Assembly: GCA_009193035.1 (NCBI GenBank)
Contig: SWDT01000001.1
Location: 1,922,001 to 1,986,000, forward strand
Length of the DNA stretch: 64,000 bases
Direction of reading: 5' to 3'
Source: Halicephalobus mephisto
Lineage: Eukaryota; Nematoda; Chromadorea; Rhabditida; Panagrolaimidae
The translations under genes were made by a program, and so were the position numbers. This document shows positions 46,239 to 58,388 of this stretch, one piece after another. How positions within the stretch are numbered: the first letter of the stretch is position 1; every line of letters begins with the position of its first letter. Below the pieces are notes generated by a model that searched no databases, was not told the origin of the DNA, and was given only the letters and a program-made list of their open reading frames with translations.

Positions 46239-48278
46239 TCACGCAACTTGTGGCAACTTGTAGATCAACTGTCCAGAGGACATACGACGTTTGATCTCGG
46301 ACCATAGAAGGGAACGCTCTGTCTGAACCTTGGACAACATTCCACCATTTTCCAGAGCTCGACGGGAAAGATATGGAAGTACATCCTCGACAGGTCCATA
46401 GGGGACATACTTGTAAACGGAATAACCAGCTTGACCTAGGGAAAATGACACCTGAAAGCACATTCATTACCGAAAGTGTCAAGAAAAGCAATCGACTCAC
46501 TTGATCGCACATTCCGAAGAGTTGGGCGAAGCAGATAACACGTTCACTCGGGGCGATTTTGTTATCTTTCATTAGTTTGACTGCATATCTTATTGCTTCC
46601 TCATTATGAGAAGCTACCATAACAGATACTTGACCTATACCTCGAGCAGCACGCTCTTTGATAATACGATCGAGGCATTTGTAATACATTTCAGAAGTTG
46701 CGTTGTAGGTTGGGTTGATTGGATCTTCATATCCAACAGCTTTGGCACGTTTACGTTCCTGGTCCATATAAGCTCCTCGAACGAGTTTGCAGCCGAAATG
46801 GAAATTTTCTCGTCGGGCAAGACTCATATCAATTTCAATATTAGTCAAAGCGTTCTTCAAGTAAGCTTGATATGTGTTGAGGATCTGTCCCCCATTCTTG
46901 TTATATTTCCTCATCATTGCTACAGTCAGTCGTGAAATAGCAGGCTGGAAATACGTCTGCTCTGCATCAATCATTATCCTAACTCCTTTTTCGGCAGCAT
47001 GGTCAGCTACATGAATAAGACGCTGCATCATGTTGGCGAATTCTTGCTCCTCAGCTTTTGAGAGATTCTCAATCAGTGGCTGAACTTTGCCTGTACGGAC
47101 ATTCAAAACCTTGAACATTGAAGTCAACTCCTTGTTCTCGTCGAGTAAATTCCCCCAGTCGTGGAAATCTACAAAGCCATCTTCATCGAAGTCAACCGTT
47201 TTGAACCATTCTTGAACTTGTTTATCATCCACTTTGATTCCAAACTCCTTCAATCTCTTCAAGAAGTCCTCTTCGCTGATCTTGCTCATAACAAGTGTTT
47301 CCCAAGAAGATCCAGTAAGGGCTTTGAAAAAGTTCTGAGTTTGAGCAATAGTTTCAGAGAGCTTCAGCAAAAGCTGTGGACGGCCTAAAGCTGTCAATTT
47401 GATGGCAGTGAACCCTTCTCGACCAGTAGCCTCAGCAACAGAGTCAATACTTTGGCAGAAAATATCCACGTTCTTGTCACATTCTCGTTCGCCGACGTAG
47501 AAATAAGTTCTGGCACTGACGACATCTAGACGACGATCACCAAATTCCTTGTGGACACTAAATTGCTTATGAGTTTTCTCAATTGTTTGATCGTCAACGA
47601 CGGCCTCGAGTGGTTTAGGGATCTCATCAGCACCAACAATTCCTTCTACGGCTTTTTCTTCAGCTTCTTCTTGAGAAATATCGGATTCGACGCTGTAGTC
47701 GAGAATAGACTTGACTCCGAATCGACGGATCCGTTGGACCGTCGGTGAAACCTAAAAATAAGTTAATATATTAAAAATATTGCTACTTACCTCATCACGT
47801 GTTTCTCCAGCAACAAAATGCCCATAGAATGTCGCTTTTAAAATACGCTTGAAGAGAGATGCTCCAAGTATTTTCCGCAAAAATTGCAAAATACGTTGAT
47901 TGTGTTGAACGAGGAACTCGACAGAGCACAACCGAAGAACAATCAAAGCTCTGAGGAGTTCGTAATTTGTTTTGCTCTAAAAAAAACTTAAAAACAATAA
48001 AAAACAATAAATCAAACCTTAAAAGCTTCCTTGGTATTGGTGAAGGACAAATCAAGCTTATTGAAGCATCGTTCGACTTCTTCAGCAGCTGTCGGGGTCG
48101 CAGCAACCGAGACAACCGAGTGTCGAGAAGTAGGGTTCTTTGGTGTTTTTATCAGAGGTGGATGATTGTGGGTTTGACGTGAACTGGAGGAAGTAGGAGT
48201 TAACCAGGATGCTCGATAGACTTGTAACAAGACATGCTGGGTGGTTCTGGAGGCTACACCACGAGAAGTCAAAGGCAT
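46239..48278 (-). CDS. PRODH: Proline dehydrogenase with EF-hand, mitochondrial
   Basis: Four exons (48278-48018, 47976-47791, 47751-46501, 46451-46239) give 636 aa. It oxidises proline to pyrroline-5-carboxylate in the mitochondrial matrix, passing electrons to FAD. A Ser/Arg/Thr-rich presequence starts [20 protein letters not shown]. The TIM-barrel core shows [53 protein letters not shown] and [11 protein letters not shown], ending [20 protein letters not shown] and RR before the tail. Near residue 340 there is an inserted EF-hand loop ([13 protein letters not shown]), as in C. elegans B0513.5. An acceptor TACTTTTAG lies 20 nt before the ATG, suggesting trans-splicing or a 5' exon. Confidence 0.96.
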
Positions 48279-50719
48279 TGAGGCTTTAACAACAGCCTAA
48301 AAGTATGACGGTTAGAATCAAAGGTCGATAAAAATCTAGGGACGTAACGAACATTTCGAAGGCCAACATAAAGTTTGAACGACCAAATCAGGTTTGTGAG
48401 GGAATCGACCGGACTCAAACATAAGACAACATCGCGTGAATACTTTCAAACATTTACAAACGGCGCTTTACCTCAACACAAACTTTGTCGCAATTTTGAT
48501 TACAGCATTTAAACTTCTGTCTGTTGACAGAGCCGAGCTGAGTGCAAATCGAACTGAGATATCCTCAAAAGCTGTTCTCGAATTTTCGTCATAAGGAAAA
48601 AAGAACGACTTTAGCTGAAATCAAAAAACAAATGTTCAAAAAGTGAAAGTTTAAAATCTATTGAAAAATACATAAATAACTCATGGAGTCACGCTGAGGC
48701 CATCAATAAAAGAGAACATTGCAGAAAGGATATATGAAACTCGTGGTACCTCTCCTTAATGAAACATAAAAGAGTTACGAAGAAATTGAATCAAAGACCA
48801 CCACGTTGTCTGACACAACCACGTGCATATGCAACAGAAAACTGCTTAAAGCAATGTCAATACTCAAAACAGCTGTTTTCCAAGGTAAGTAGAAAATAAT
48901 CACAGAAAAAACAGGAATAATGAAAATATTGAGCTCACGTAAACGTGAAGTGCAGCATAACAACAAAATTCCTACGCGTTTGACGACAAATACAAAAAAG
49001 CAAAAAAGTGCTCGCTCTTTCACAGTTGAGGCAAGTGAGGCAAATGCCTCCCAGACATCGGTCGGTCCCGCGTGGAATTGTCGCTCTTCTTTTGTCCTCC
49101 CGTGTTTTGTTTTTCATTGGCTTTCTACTATCACTTTACTACTTGTTTTATACCGAATTCTATTTACTGCTTTAGATCATGATGTCATTGAAGAATCACC
49201 AAGCAAATAAGATTTGAAAAAGGAAGGAACGTGATATCGACTAGATATGCACTGTATTTGCACTAAAAGTACCTGTTCCAGATGTTGGAGATCTTCTAGG
49301 GACCGTTATCAGCGGGAACTTCTTTTATCAGACTTATCAACATTGCTTCATAGATAAGAGGACTTTAGAAAAGCATGAATGTTCCAAAGGTGGGATTTAT
49401 AAGTTGATTTGATATACAACTTCAATTTTAGTTCATAAGAAGCACATAAAAAGATCATCATTCTTTATTTACACGGTTGAAAACTTCTTATTTGCTGTTG
49501 GTTTAGGTATTTGAAATACAGTCATATGTACTCGGAAGTGAAAAGACCGCCATTTCGTTGGATTTCAATTGCTGTAGCATTCTACCACAGGTTAGCTCTT
49601 ATTGAACTTTTAAAGAGTGATTAAATGAGTATTTCTGCCATCTGACTGCCTTTACAACCTGTTACTTTTAATATTTTACTGTTTATTTCCAGACGATGCG
49701 CAGTTTTATACTGAATCTGTATTCAATCTAGATATCTGTGTTTTCCGTGCATTATCAACGCTTGTTATTAATTCAGGAGTTACTTCCGACCCAGACGAAC
49801 GGATAGTTTGAACAGAACTCATGAAGAACCTAAGAGAGGAAGTACTTGCTTCTTGAATACAAGATTAAATTTTACTACAAGGATACTCGTCTTCTAGAAT
49901 ACTTTATGCCTACCTTCTCTGTTCGTGTTTATGAACAACATGTTACTGATCTTTGGACTTATTAATACAAGGAATTCCTGAAAACAGTTACTTTCAGCTG
50001 ATGTTTTTTAAATATATATACGAAAAATTCAAAATAACTCAATGACCTCAAGTTCTTTGATCTTCTAAAACAGAATTTTCTACTTTTATCTAATTATGAA
50101 TTGTTTGTTGTTTTAGGCTAAAGTAAATAAATGTACTGTAATGAAATTTGGATTCCCTTCTATGAATCAGAAATAGTTTGGCATGAATTATTAAGACAAT
50201 GAGGTTTATTGCAAAGTGCAAGTGAATTCCCGCTACGACTCCCTGACGAGTTCTCTAACTTTCAAAAATAAGTAGAAATTAGAGTTGAAAACAACTTAGA
50301 GAATTTGTAACGAAATTGTTTCCTTAATTTTGTATCGTTAATCTAGAACATGTTTACAGTGAAAGAATACCTCGCTGATAGAATGCTAAAAGGAAAACGA
50401 GTCATGTCGAACCCAACAATGTGGATTTCGCCATGAGGCACTGGAAAAGTGAATTCTGAAACCAAATGATGACAATATTTGAAGTCGAAGAATGGAATAA
50501 AGAGGAAATATTGACTCAAGCTTTGTGGACTTTTAAGAGTCGTTTTTCCTTCAATAGTCCTTTCAACAGTTGAAATTAAGTTTAAGCTCCATAATCAATT
50601 GAGAAAATGAGTAAAAATTCCTTTCTATGGATAAAATAGCTTTTCACTAACTTTACTTTACCTGTAAAATTTGCGAATGTATTAAATTCCCTGATTGTCA
50701 AATCCGTCACCCTACTAAA
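48279..50719. other. Intergenic, no gene recognised
   Basis: About 2.4 kb between the PRODH start and the 3' end of the GPCR gene, which lie on the same strand. Several 60-96 codon frames at 48775-49210 overlap on both strands without splice or family support. Otherwise AT-rich. Confidence 0.3.
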
Positions 50720-53700
50720 CTAAGCAACAGTCGGACGATAGGATACTGTAATCGGCAAGAATCCGTTCTTGTTCTTGTTTTTGCTAGCTCTTCTGATTAT
50801 GTGATGTCTGACATCTCTGTTCAAAAAAGCGTAGAGGATCCAATTCCCTATAATGCTTTTATTATGACTCATTTGGATGGACTCGCAAACCTGCAGAATT
50901 GACGTAGGGAAGCATATTTCCGATTAGTTGACCTGTTTTGAACCTGGAATCAGTTACTTTCATTATTACTTGTGGTTCTCGGACCAACCATGTGGAATTA
51001 GTATCAAACTCGGGTAACTGCAGCAATTTGGCAAGAAAGGGGCTTGCTGTGAAGAACCAAAAAGGCCCCCAGCAAGTGAAATGGAAGATACTGATTCTCC
51101 AGATGGATTTCGTAAGCTCACACATGTAGCGAGGTCTTCGTACTTTCAGCATGCCGTATCCTGGAACTGGGTTATATTTTTAGTAAGACCAGAACAAACC
51201 TTTGCGTTCTTGGAATTTGTTTCTCACGTGTCTGACGAGCATGAAGTAACAGATGGCCATAACACAGAGGGGAATCGTGAACCCGCACATGAAGGTGTAG
51301 TTAACGAAATACAACTCCAATCTCTGTGGCATCCGTGTGAGACAGATGATTTGACTCGCATTGAGATCGAAGTGGATATAGATGGTGTCTGTGTACCTTG
51401 ACTCCCAGAATATCGGGACAAATACACAGGCAATAATTCCAATCAGAATGGGAACAAAGATGGTTTTAGTGGTAGAAGCAATGTACCTCCAACGAGTACA
51501 AATAACCAGGTACCGTTGGAGCGACATTGCCGTGAGAATCACGACTGAAAAAAGTTTTCCTCCTCGGTCGATGGCTGTGTGAATTTTGCAGAGCTAAAAG
51601 CCAAATTTACTTAATTGGATTTCCTCGGATTAAACAAACAGGCTGCCCAAAGGGCCAACTACCACTGAGAATATGGTAGAGAGACAAGGGTACTGTCAAC
51701 AAAACTAGGAAATCAGTCATCGCAAGGACGAATATGAAAGCCCTCAGGCGTTCACTCGGGGTCTGGGGAATAGGAACAGTTCTGGAACTGTTAAAACAAA
51801 ATAACCGGAAATTTTTCCTGAAAGTTAATAATCAGTTGGATTTAAGAGTGATGACCTTACCTTGCCCTGTATAATGCAACCATAACCCATAAGTTTCCGA
51901 CGAATCCGAAAAGAAAAGTCCCCGTGTAAACAGCACAAACAAAAGCTACCGTCCACATCCTCTGGGTGTTATTCAGTTCAACTACATCTGCGCTGAAATT
52001 GGGTATTTTTAAAGACCTCCAGGTTGATTGATCGATTCACGTCACAGCTCCAAAAAATATCTGTCAATTAAATCTGCATCAGTCATAAAAGACAGACTTC
52101 CTTCGCCGGAAACAGATTTTTTAAAGGAAATTCTTCTCAGCAAGGGTGGCAATTAGGTTTCACAAAAAATTGAAACTTCCCAAAGAATGAAAACTAATGT
52201 GAACCAAACTAAGTCTACAAGTAGAAAGCAAACAAGATTCTTGGTTAAAAAGAATTGAAAGGTGTGTAATTTGTCCAAAGAAATATTATTAAAAAACCTC
52301 GTGATTTCGTGAAACCAAAATGCACCATCATTAAGCTCTGGAAACTGTTTTCCAAGATATATTAAAGAATTCAACGGGTTATTGCCTGAAATGAAGGAGA
52401 AAAGCAATGGACAGCATTGTTGTCTTCAAGAAGCCGAACTCCTTGGGGACTACAGTTTCCCAGTAAACATACCTTTGTGGACAAGTGCGTTTCTCTGATT
52501 GCCAAAAGTGGATGAGTCCGATTAAGTGAATATTGAATCCCATCGAGTAAAAAACCAACGACCACAAACATCAATCTGGGATGGACACTGCATTCATTGC
52601 CCAAACAAGAATCCAGATGTATTGACCACCAAATTAGCCCCATCTCTATGTCAAGACTTCAATTGGAGTTAATTTCTCCACTTCTGACGGAAAAATCAAA
52701 ATTTTGTACAGTTGGAACGACAAAGACAAAAATTATCTCACTTGGAAAAAAGTAACATGGCTCATATAAACCTCAAAAGAAGATTCTTGGAGCTCTTCAG
52801 AAGACCTAACTGAACCCTTTTCTGCTGCCCACTTGTGAAGGACTGCTCTAGATCTAAATAATTCATCGCCATCTTAAGGAAAACAATGGCATTCGGTGAC
52901 GAGAGAAGACAGCAGATTGGATTTATCCAAGTCAGAAAAACCAGTCCTGCAATAATATTTGAACATCGTTATCGATGTTTCCTTCTACAAGGCCGTCCAG
53001 AAAGCACATAACAAGAAAACTGATGCCTTGACTATTTCGTAATCAAAAATCTACAACATTTCAAATTCATTAATTAGAAATTTATTATTCCGAATATGAA
53101 GATTAAAAATTGAATTACTGCATTATTTGATCTTAAAGGAATAAAGTTATCGCACCAATGATATAATAATTATTGACGTGAAAGCAAAGCCGATGTAAAA
53201 GTGAAATGTTTATTTTTATAAACAAATTATTTTCTAGCCTTTGGCGAGATCTTCCGGAAGTTCCCAAGTGATATCAGAAGATTCCAGTATGGAGGAAGTT
53301 TTAAGATGTTGTCAATTTGTGAGAATCATGCTATTTTAAAAATTAAAATGAATTTATGAGGAAATGGTCTCGACACGAATTTTTAGAACTTGCTAGACAC
53401 TAAAAGTATGTGTAACTTTTGGTTTGCGTGATGTTATTTTATAATCCTATGATTTCACAATTAATAACACTATTGTAAAAATTAAAAATAAATTTTCCTG
53501 AGAAATTGTCTCGGAATGAACTTCTAGAAATTGTTAAACATTAATAGTCTACGTACAACTTTTGGTTTGCGTGACGGTTATTACGTAATCTTGCAAGATT
53601 CTGTGATTAATTTTCTAAAAAATATTAGTTTCAGAAATTCCTAATCCTTTTTCTGAAACGTCTTTTTGCTTATATTTTATTAAAACTAGTCATGAATAAA

Positions 53701-54015
53701 CTTTGTCATTCGTTTTTAAAGGGTTTTATAGATAATCTGGTTAGAATTTGGAGATTACTCGAATATGAAGTTGTCTGTTCCATATCTTGGGATTTTAATG
53801 TGGTTTATTTTCCTCCCAAGACTGGACCAGTGGAGTATTTTTCGAAACTAGTTTAATCTACAGTAGTCCTTAAAGGTAGTAAGAAACAAAAATTCCAATC
53901 ACGAACTCGTTCGGAATGCATGTTGCTTTCCTCTTGCTTAAACACGAAATTCCACTCACCTCAAGAAGCGAGTGGGCACGTCATGGTCGTCAGGGATTTC
54001 GTGGCAGGAGTTCAT
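50720..54015 (-). CDS. Rhodopsin-family neuropeptide-type GPCR with altered DRY and NPxxY
   Basis: Six exons (54015-53960, 51992-51861, 51787-51640, 51593-51200, 51160-50891, 50847-50720) give 375 aa with seven TMs. TM1 ends GFVGNLWVMVALYRAR; TM2 has FIFVLAMTDFLVLLTVPLSL; ECL1 has the WPFGQPLC motif with the disulphide Cys; TM3 ends SLQRYLVI (DRY is QRY); TM6 has FHFTCWGPFWFF; TM7 reads LPYVNSAGNWILYAFLN (NPxxY replaced). The N terminus has NNT as a glycosylation site. The tail is short and basic. Ligand unknown; this arrangement fits peptide receptors. The first exon is split off by a 1.97 kb intron and is placed by phase (AG/C) and a good GTGAGT donor. Confidence 0.88.
53327..53610 (-). repeat. 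Diverged tandem duplication, period 143 nt
   Basis: Two adjacent copies inside the first GPCR intron share blocks AAAAATTAAAA, TGGTCTCG/TTGTCTCG, and AACTTTTGGTTTGCGTGA (first copy GGTTTGCGTGA at 53421, second at 53564). Identity is patchy elsewhere. Confidence 0.6.
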
Positions 54016-55323
54016 TTTGCGTTTCTTACCACTATGGAGAATTCAGAACTCAAGGTTTTCTTAAATGAAAACTCTCATCCCTGACTTTAAACTAATATTT
54101 TTATTTTCCTAGATTCTGCAGCTTGTAGTTTGCCAGATTTAGGATCTAATTATGTCTAACAATTTAAATTTTGAAAGTGATTGAAAATTTGCTTTATTGT
54201 AAAATTTTCCCCTATTGTGGTTCAAAATCCAAGTAACCCCTTGAAAAACTATAATTTATCTAATATCATTTTCCGAAAGCACTTTTTAATTTTCTCAAGT
54301 GCCTCTGCAAAGATTCTATGTCACAGCTATTTGTTTTTGAACTTCCAAGATGTAGAATAAATACGCTATCATCGATTTATTTTCCATATTCAGTGTTGCG
54401 TTTTATGTCAGTAAATAAATAATCTTAAAATCCTTAAATAAAAAATAACCCTGAGGGGAAGATTTGTTTTCTACTTGATTTATTTTCGTCTTTAGCTGAC
54501 GTATGTGGATCGACTTGAAATTTGAAAAATTGAGAAACGCTCCACGGTTTGAAAAATAATAGTGTTACGAATAGGGTTAAAGCCATGTTAGGTCTTTTTT
54601 AGTCAAAGTTAATACCTACTTTGTTCAAACATGAGGAACAATGAAAGTGCCAGTTTCATTAATTATACATCCTTGGCCTTTGTCACGCCGCAACCCTATC
54701 ATTTATCCCGAGTTGAAATGTGAATGCATTTGATTTTGTTTTCACCCAGCGTATGTCCTGCTAAAACCCAATTTTCTGGAATTAGTTTTGTTTTTTAGAT
54801 AACAAATATGCAAATTCGATAACTTGACCCTTGTCTTTTTCCCGGAAGTTCTATTTCCCCATTTTATGAGAAAAAATAAAAACTTTTCCTTGGTTTTCCA
54901 CTCAAGCACTATGGATGAAAACCAGATGTAGATGTTAGATTTATAATCTTAGTTTGATTTTTATTTATTGAAGATGTTTTGGATTTTATTGATCCCATCA
55001 ATGTCTTCCCTATTGGAATGTTCCATTGTTGGTACACTTGAAATACACGGTAAAAGTGGCCCCTCCTGTGTCTCTGTGAATGCACCAATTCGACTTTTGA
55101 CATTTCCGGCGCCCATAGAAACTCCTTCCAACAACCATGCTCCGGATGGAGTCTTGGTGTTGCATCGTTTCCGGCGTTCATAATCGATTACATTAAGCTT
55201 TATGGGTGAAAGAAAACAGTATGTCGTTTCAGTGAAGCGAACCTGTTGAGCCTGAATTCAGAATATTGTCCAGTTTTTTCATTTTTCTTCTTGTGTCCTT
55301 TCATTGTCTTCGATTTGCCAGTC
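54016..55323. other. Divergent promoter region between two GPCR genes
   Basis: About 1.3 kb between the ATGs of the two head-to-head GPCR genes. No other gene seen. A 71-90 codon overlap of frames at 54909-55183 has no support. Confidence 0.35.
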
Positions 55324-57152
55324 ATGAATGACAAGCGTAAACTTCCTTCCCTTAACAAGACTGAATTTGACAACAGCACCCTTGTTTCAACCTTTACGAA
55401 TTTTATTCAGACATCCACGATGAGCATCATGGACAGCGGTGAATTATCTGTAAATTTTACTTCAGATTCTCCAGAAAGAGTGGGAAACACAACCGGGATG
55501 GGTAAGTCTCCCTAAGGGTTTTCTTTGTTGTTACTGACTTATCTTATGTAATGAACTGTTTCAGTCATCTACCCGACGTTGAAGGAACCTGATACTGCGG
55601 TCTTCACAGTCGCTTCGATTTACCTCATTTGTTTCGTTGTTGGAATCTGTGGAAACGCCTCCACATTGACAGTAATATTCGGTTTGGGTACTCCCTCAGC
55701 AAATCGACGGAAGTCTTCGATTTTGACTTCCACTTCTACCGGAGACTGCTTCAGAATCTATGTTGCAGCTTTGTGTATCGTTGATACTCTAGTGCTTCTA
55801 AGCCTTCCCTGGGGTGAGTTGCTTGTTCTTTGATCTTTTCTTCCGCTTGAATGACATTTTGTTTTCAGCTATCATTGACAGTTTGATTGGATTCTGGATT
55901 TTCGGGACAACAGCTTGCAAAGTTCATCATTTATTTGGTTCTGTAGGTAGAATTGCCTCAACTCTCCTGGTTAGGAATTGATAAGAACGTATATTCAGGA
56001 CTAATTAAGCATTACAGATAACAGCAATGAGTATAGATAGATACCTTTGTGTAGCTTATCCCCAGCATTTCGGGACCAGGTCTGCTAAAACAACTACTAT
56101 GGTGGTCGCTGCATTGTTCGCTTTGGCCTTTATTGTCTTATTACCATTACTAGTAACGACAATTAAAAGTAATTCATTTCAAAAACTTTATTTCAGATCT
56201 ATGCTCAAGCCCAAAGTTTAATCGTTTTCCAAGCTAATCATCCCGCAAACGGTCACTTGACAATTCGAATTTTCAAATGCGTCGATGGAATGCCGACGAA
56301 TCTCTTATTCTGGTTCACCGGCTCAACATTCTTTGTTGGATATGTTTGTCCCATGATTGTTATAGCCCTCTTCAATACTTGTCTATTACTCAAAATACGG
56401 TCAGTCTTTCGTTTTAAAACAGCGCAAAAAGTAAGAATTAATCCATTTGTGATTATCAAACATTTCTTCAATTGAATCTCTTAAATCTCGAAACCAAAGG
56501 TGGAATTCTAGCCTAAAATTCCCAAGAATAATTGACAAGTACTAATTAAGAATCTGGAATGGATTAATTTCCACATTCCCTCATTCCCTATTGACTGGAG
56601 TATCTTTAATAAAGTCATTTCAGAAAACACCAACGAAAAATCTCCATCCGTAGCGTGATCCCCATGAAACGGGTAACAGCTTATATTGCTGCAATTGCTA
56701 TATTTTATTTTGCTTGTTGGACTCCATATTGGACTGGTGTTATTTTCGTTAGTTACATTGACCTCTTCGAATCCCGAGAGCTCCGAGAATTAACGAATGC
56801 TTCGGAAAAAACCATGTTGATTCTCTATTGCGCCCATATTTTTCCCTACATCAATACGGCCGTCAATTGGTTCCTATACGGTAGACTCGCCAGCAACCTC
56901 AGTCGAGTGAGAACAACAACCTTCAATCAAGGAAGTAATTCTCGAAATGGAGTGGTTCCAGGAAGTGAAAATAGCCCTCCGTTGAGAAACAACCCAGCGA
57001 GGCCATGTATTCCTCTGTCATCTTCTGTTGCTGACACTCAAAACTTATTGATTAATCCTGAACAAGAAACTGTTAGGAATGACGAATTTTGGTCCACCAA
57101 TCTTTCCCAAGGTGAAAAAACTGCGTCTGCATGTAGAAAATTGACTAGTTAA
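55324..57152 (+). CDS. Rhodopsin-family neuropeptide-type GPCR
   Basis: Six exons (55324-55501, 55565-55813, 55869-55969, 56018-56152, 56197-56399, 56624-57152) give 464 aa. The extracellular N terminus (about 85 residues) has several N-x-S/T sites. TM1 is TVASIYLICFVVGICGNAST; TM2 includes FRIYVAALCIVDTLVLLSLP; the disulphide Cys is in FGTTACKVHHLF; TM3 ends TAMSIDRYLCVAYP with a normal DRY; TM6 has IAIFYFACWTPYWTGVIF; TM7 is FPYINTAVNWFLYGRL, lacking NPxxY but matching the NxAxNWxLY pattern of the neighbouring minus-strand GPCR. The C-terminal tail is long, Ser/Asn-rich. First in-frame ATG was used. An earlier non-ATG frame extends to 55246. Confidence 0.88.
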
Positions 57153-57203
57153 GTTTCGATCAAAGCTCGGGTAACATCAATAAATTGACCAGTAACTGAT
57201 CCC

Positions 57204-58083
57204 TCAGATTCTTATAACTGAATTTCTGAGTTTTGCCCGGAGAGTGTGTTCTGCTTCTGTGACAGTGAAATCACCAGCAGGAGAAATATCATATTGATCA
57301 ACATAGTTGGTCCAGTCGGGAACTTTCTCCATCTTGACGTAGTCTTGATTCTTCAAAACTTTGTAGTAAGTGGGGATAAATCCATATACGGCTTCTATAA
57401 CAGTTGTTCAAATATGAAGTAGTAATTAACTTGCTTCCAAGCCATACGTCAAACTTAGAAATCGAGGCATGTTATATCCCACCAAGGATCGTCAAAAACT
57501 TTATTTCAGTAGCCAGATTATTCAAAAGTCCGTTGTTTCTTTCCTCCAGAAGCGTCTTCGGCTCTTTTTTGATGCGTGGAAAAATTCCAGAGAGTTCAGC
57601 AGGACCTCCAGTGATGATGATGCGATTAATAAATTCTTTTCTATAGCTAAGAGGACAACTCTTCAGGTTTTTGTAAATGAGTTCAGGTACAAAAAGATGA
57701 TCATTGTACTTTTCGGAAGTAAAAAAGCATTCAGCAGCTGCTTCTCTAATAAATCCAGTGATAACTAATATTCTTTCTCCTAAGGGAAGTTCGTAGTTCG
57801 GCAAGAAGTTGAAGTGGTCTTGTTTATTTTCATAATTTCAATTGTAAAGTCGAGGACCACGAGTGAGATTTGAGACGATACATAGACTAGCATCAACATC
57901 CTCTGCGAGATTAGTACGATTGAATTCAAGACTTCGAAGACTGTATTCACGAGACATGCCGTATCGAGTCCAGCGACCACCAATATCAATGACGATAGCA
58001 CGTTTCAACTTGTAGTAAGCAGTAATCTGCTCTTTCTTCTCATAAGATTGCAGTAATATCTTTCTAAAGTCCAACGTTTTCAA
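57204..58083 (-). CDS. Actin-related protein 10/11-like, shortened (251 aa)
   Basis: Exons 58083-57861, 57818-57500, 57453-57431 (a 23-nt microexon) and 57394-57204 join in frame. Similarity to ACTR10 (dynactin pointed-end subunit) is seen in RAIVIDIGGRWTRYGMSRE (phosphate-1 loop), EDVDASLCIVSNL, YELPLGERILVITGFIREAA, KEFINRIIITGGPAELSGIF and the end YYKVLKNQDYVKMEKVPDW. ACTR10 is about 417 aa; roughly 160 residues between the first and second blocks are missing. An open-looking block on the same strand at about 58260-58150 (VPLSPYIAPRSILFML, then TGA, then GYVQLVPRWDI) resembles the missing part but lies upstream, out of order. The first intron (57860-57819) is required to remove an in-frame TGA. 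Confidence 0.6.
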
Positions 58084-58388
58084 GTCAATCGTTTAATGTC
58101 TTCCATGAAATCCCTAGAAAAATTCATATATGAAGTAACAATGAATAGGACTTATATCCCATCTCGGAACTAACTGGACGTATCCGGAGGGGAGTTCTCA
58201 TCGATCATCTTTGAGCATAAAGAGGATACTCCTTGGAGCAATGTAGGGAGACAGAGGAACTTCAACTGCACTTTAACCAAAATTGAATTGGCACCGGAGC
58301 ATTTCGCCAAACACTGGGTTGTTGTTGACTTCGCGCGTTTTCTTTTCATCCTGTGGATCCTCTTACCGTCGTTATTGCAGCTTCTACT

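Noticed and set aside
48775..49210. Overlapping frames on both strands
   Set aside because: Antisense mirror frames with no splice or homology support.
50862..51401. Plus-strand frames across the GPCR gene
   Set aside because: They are antisense shadows of real minus-strand exons.
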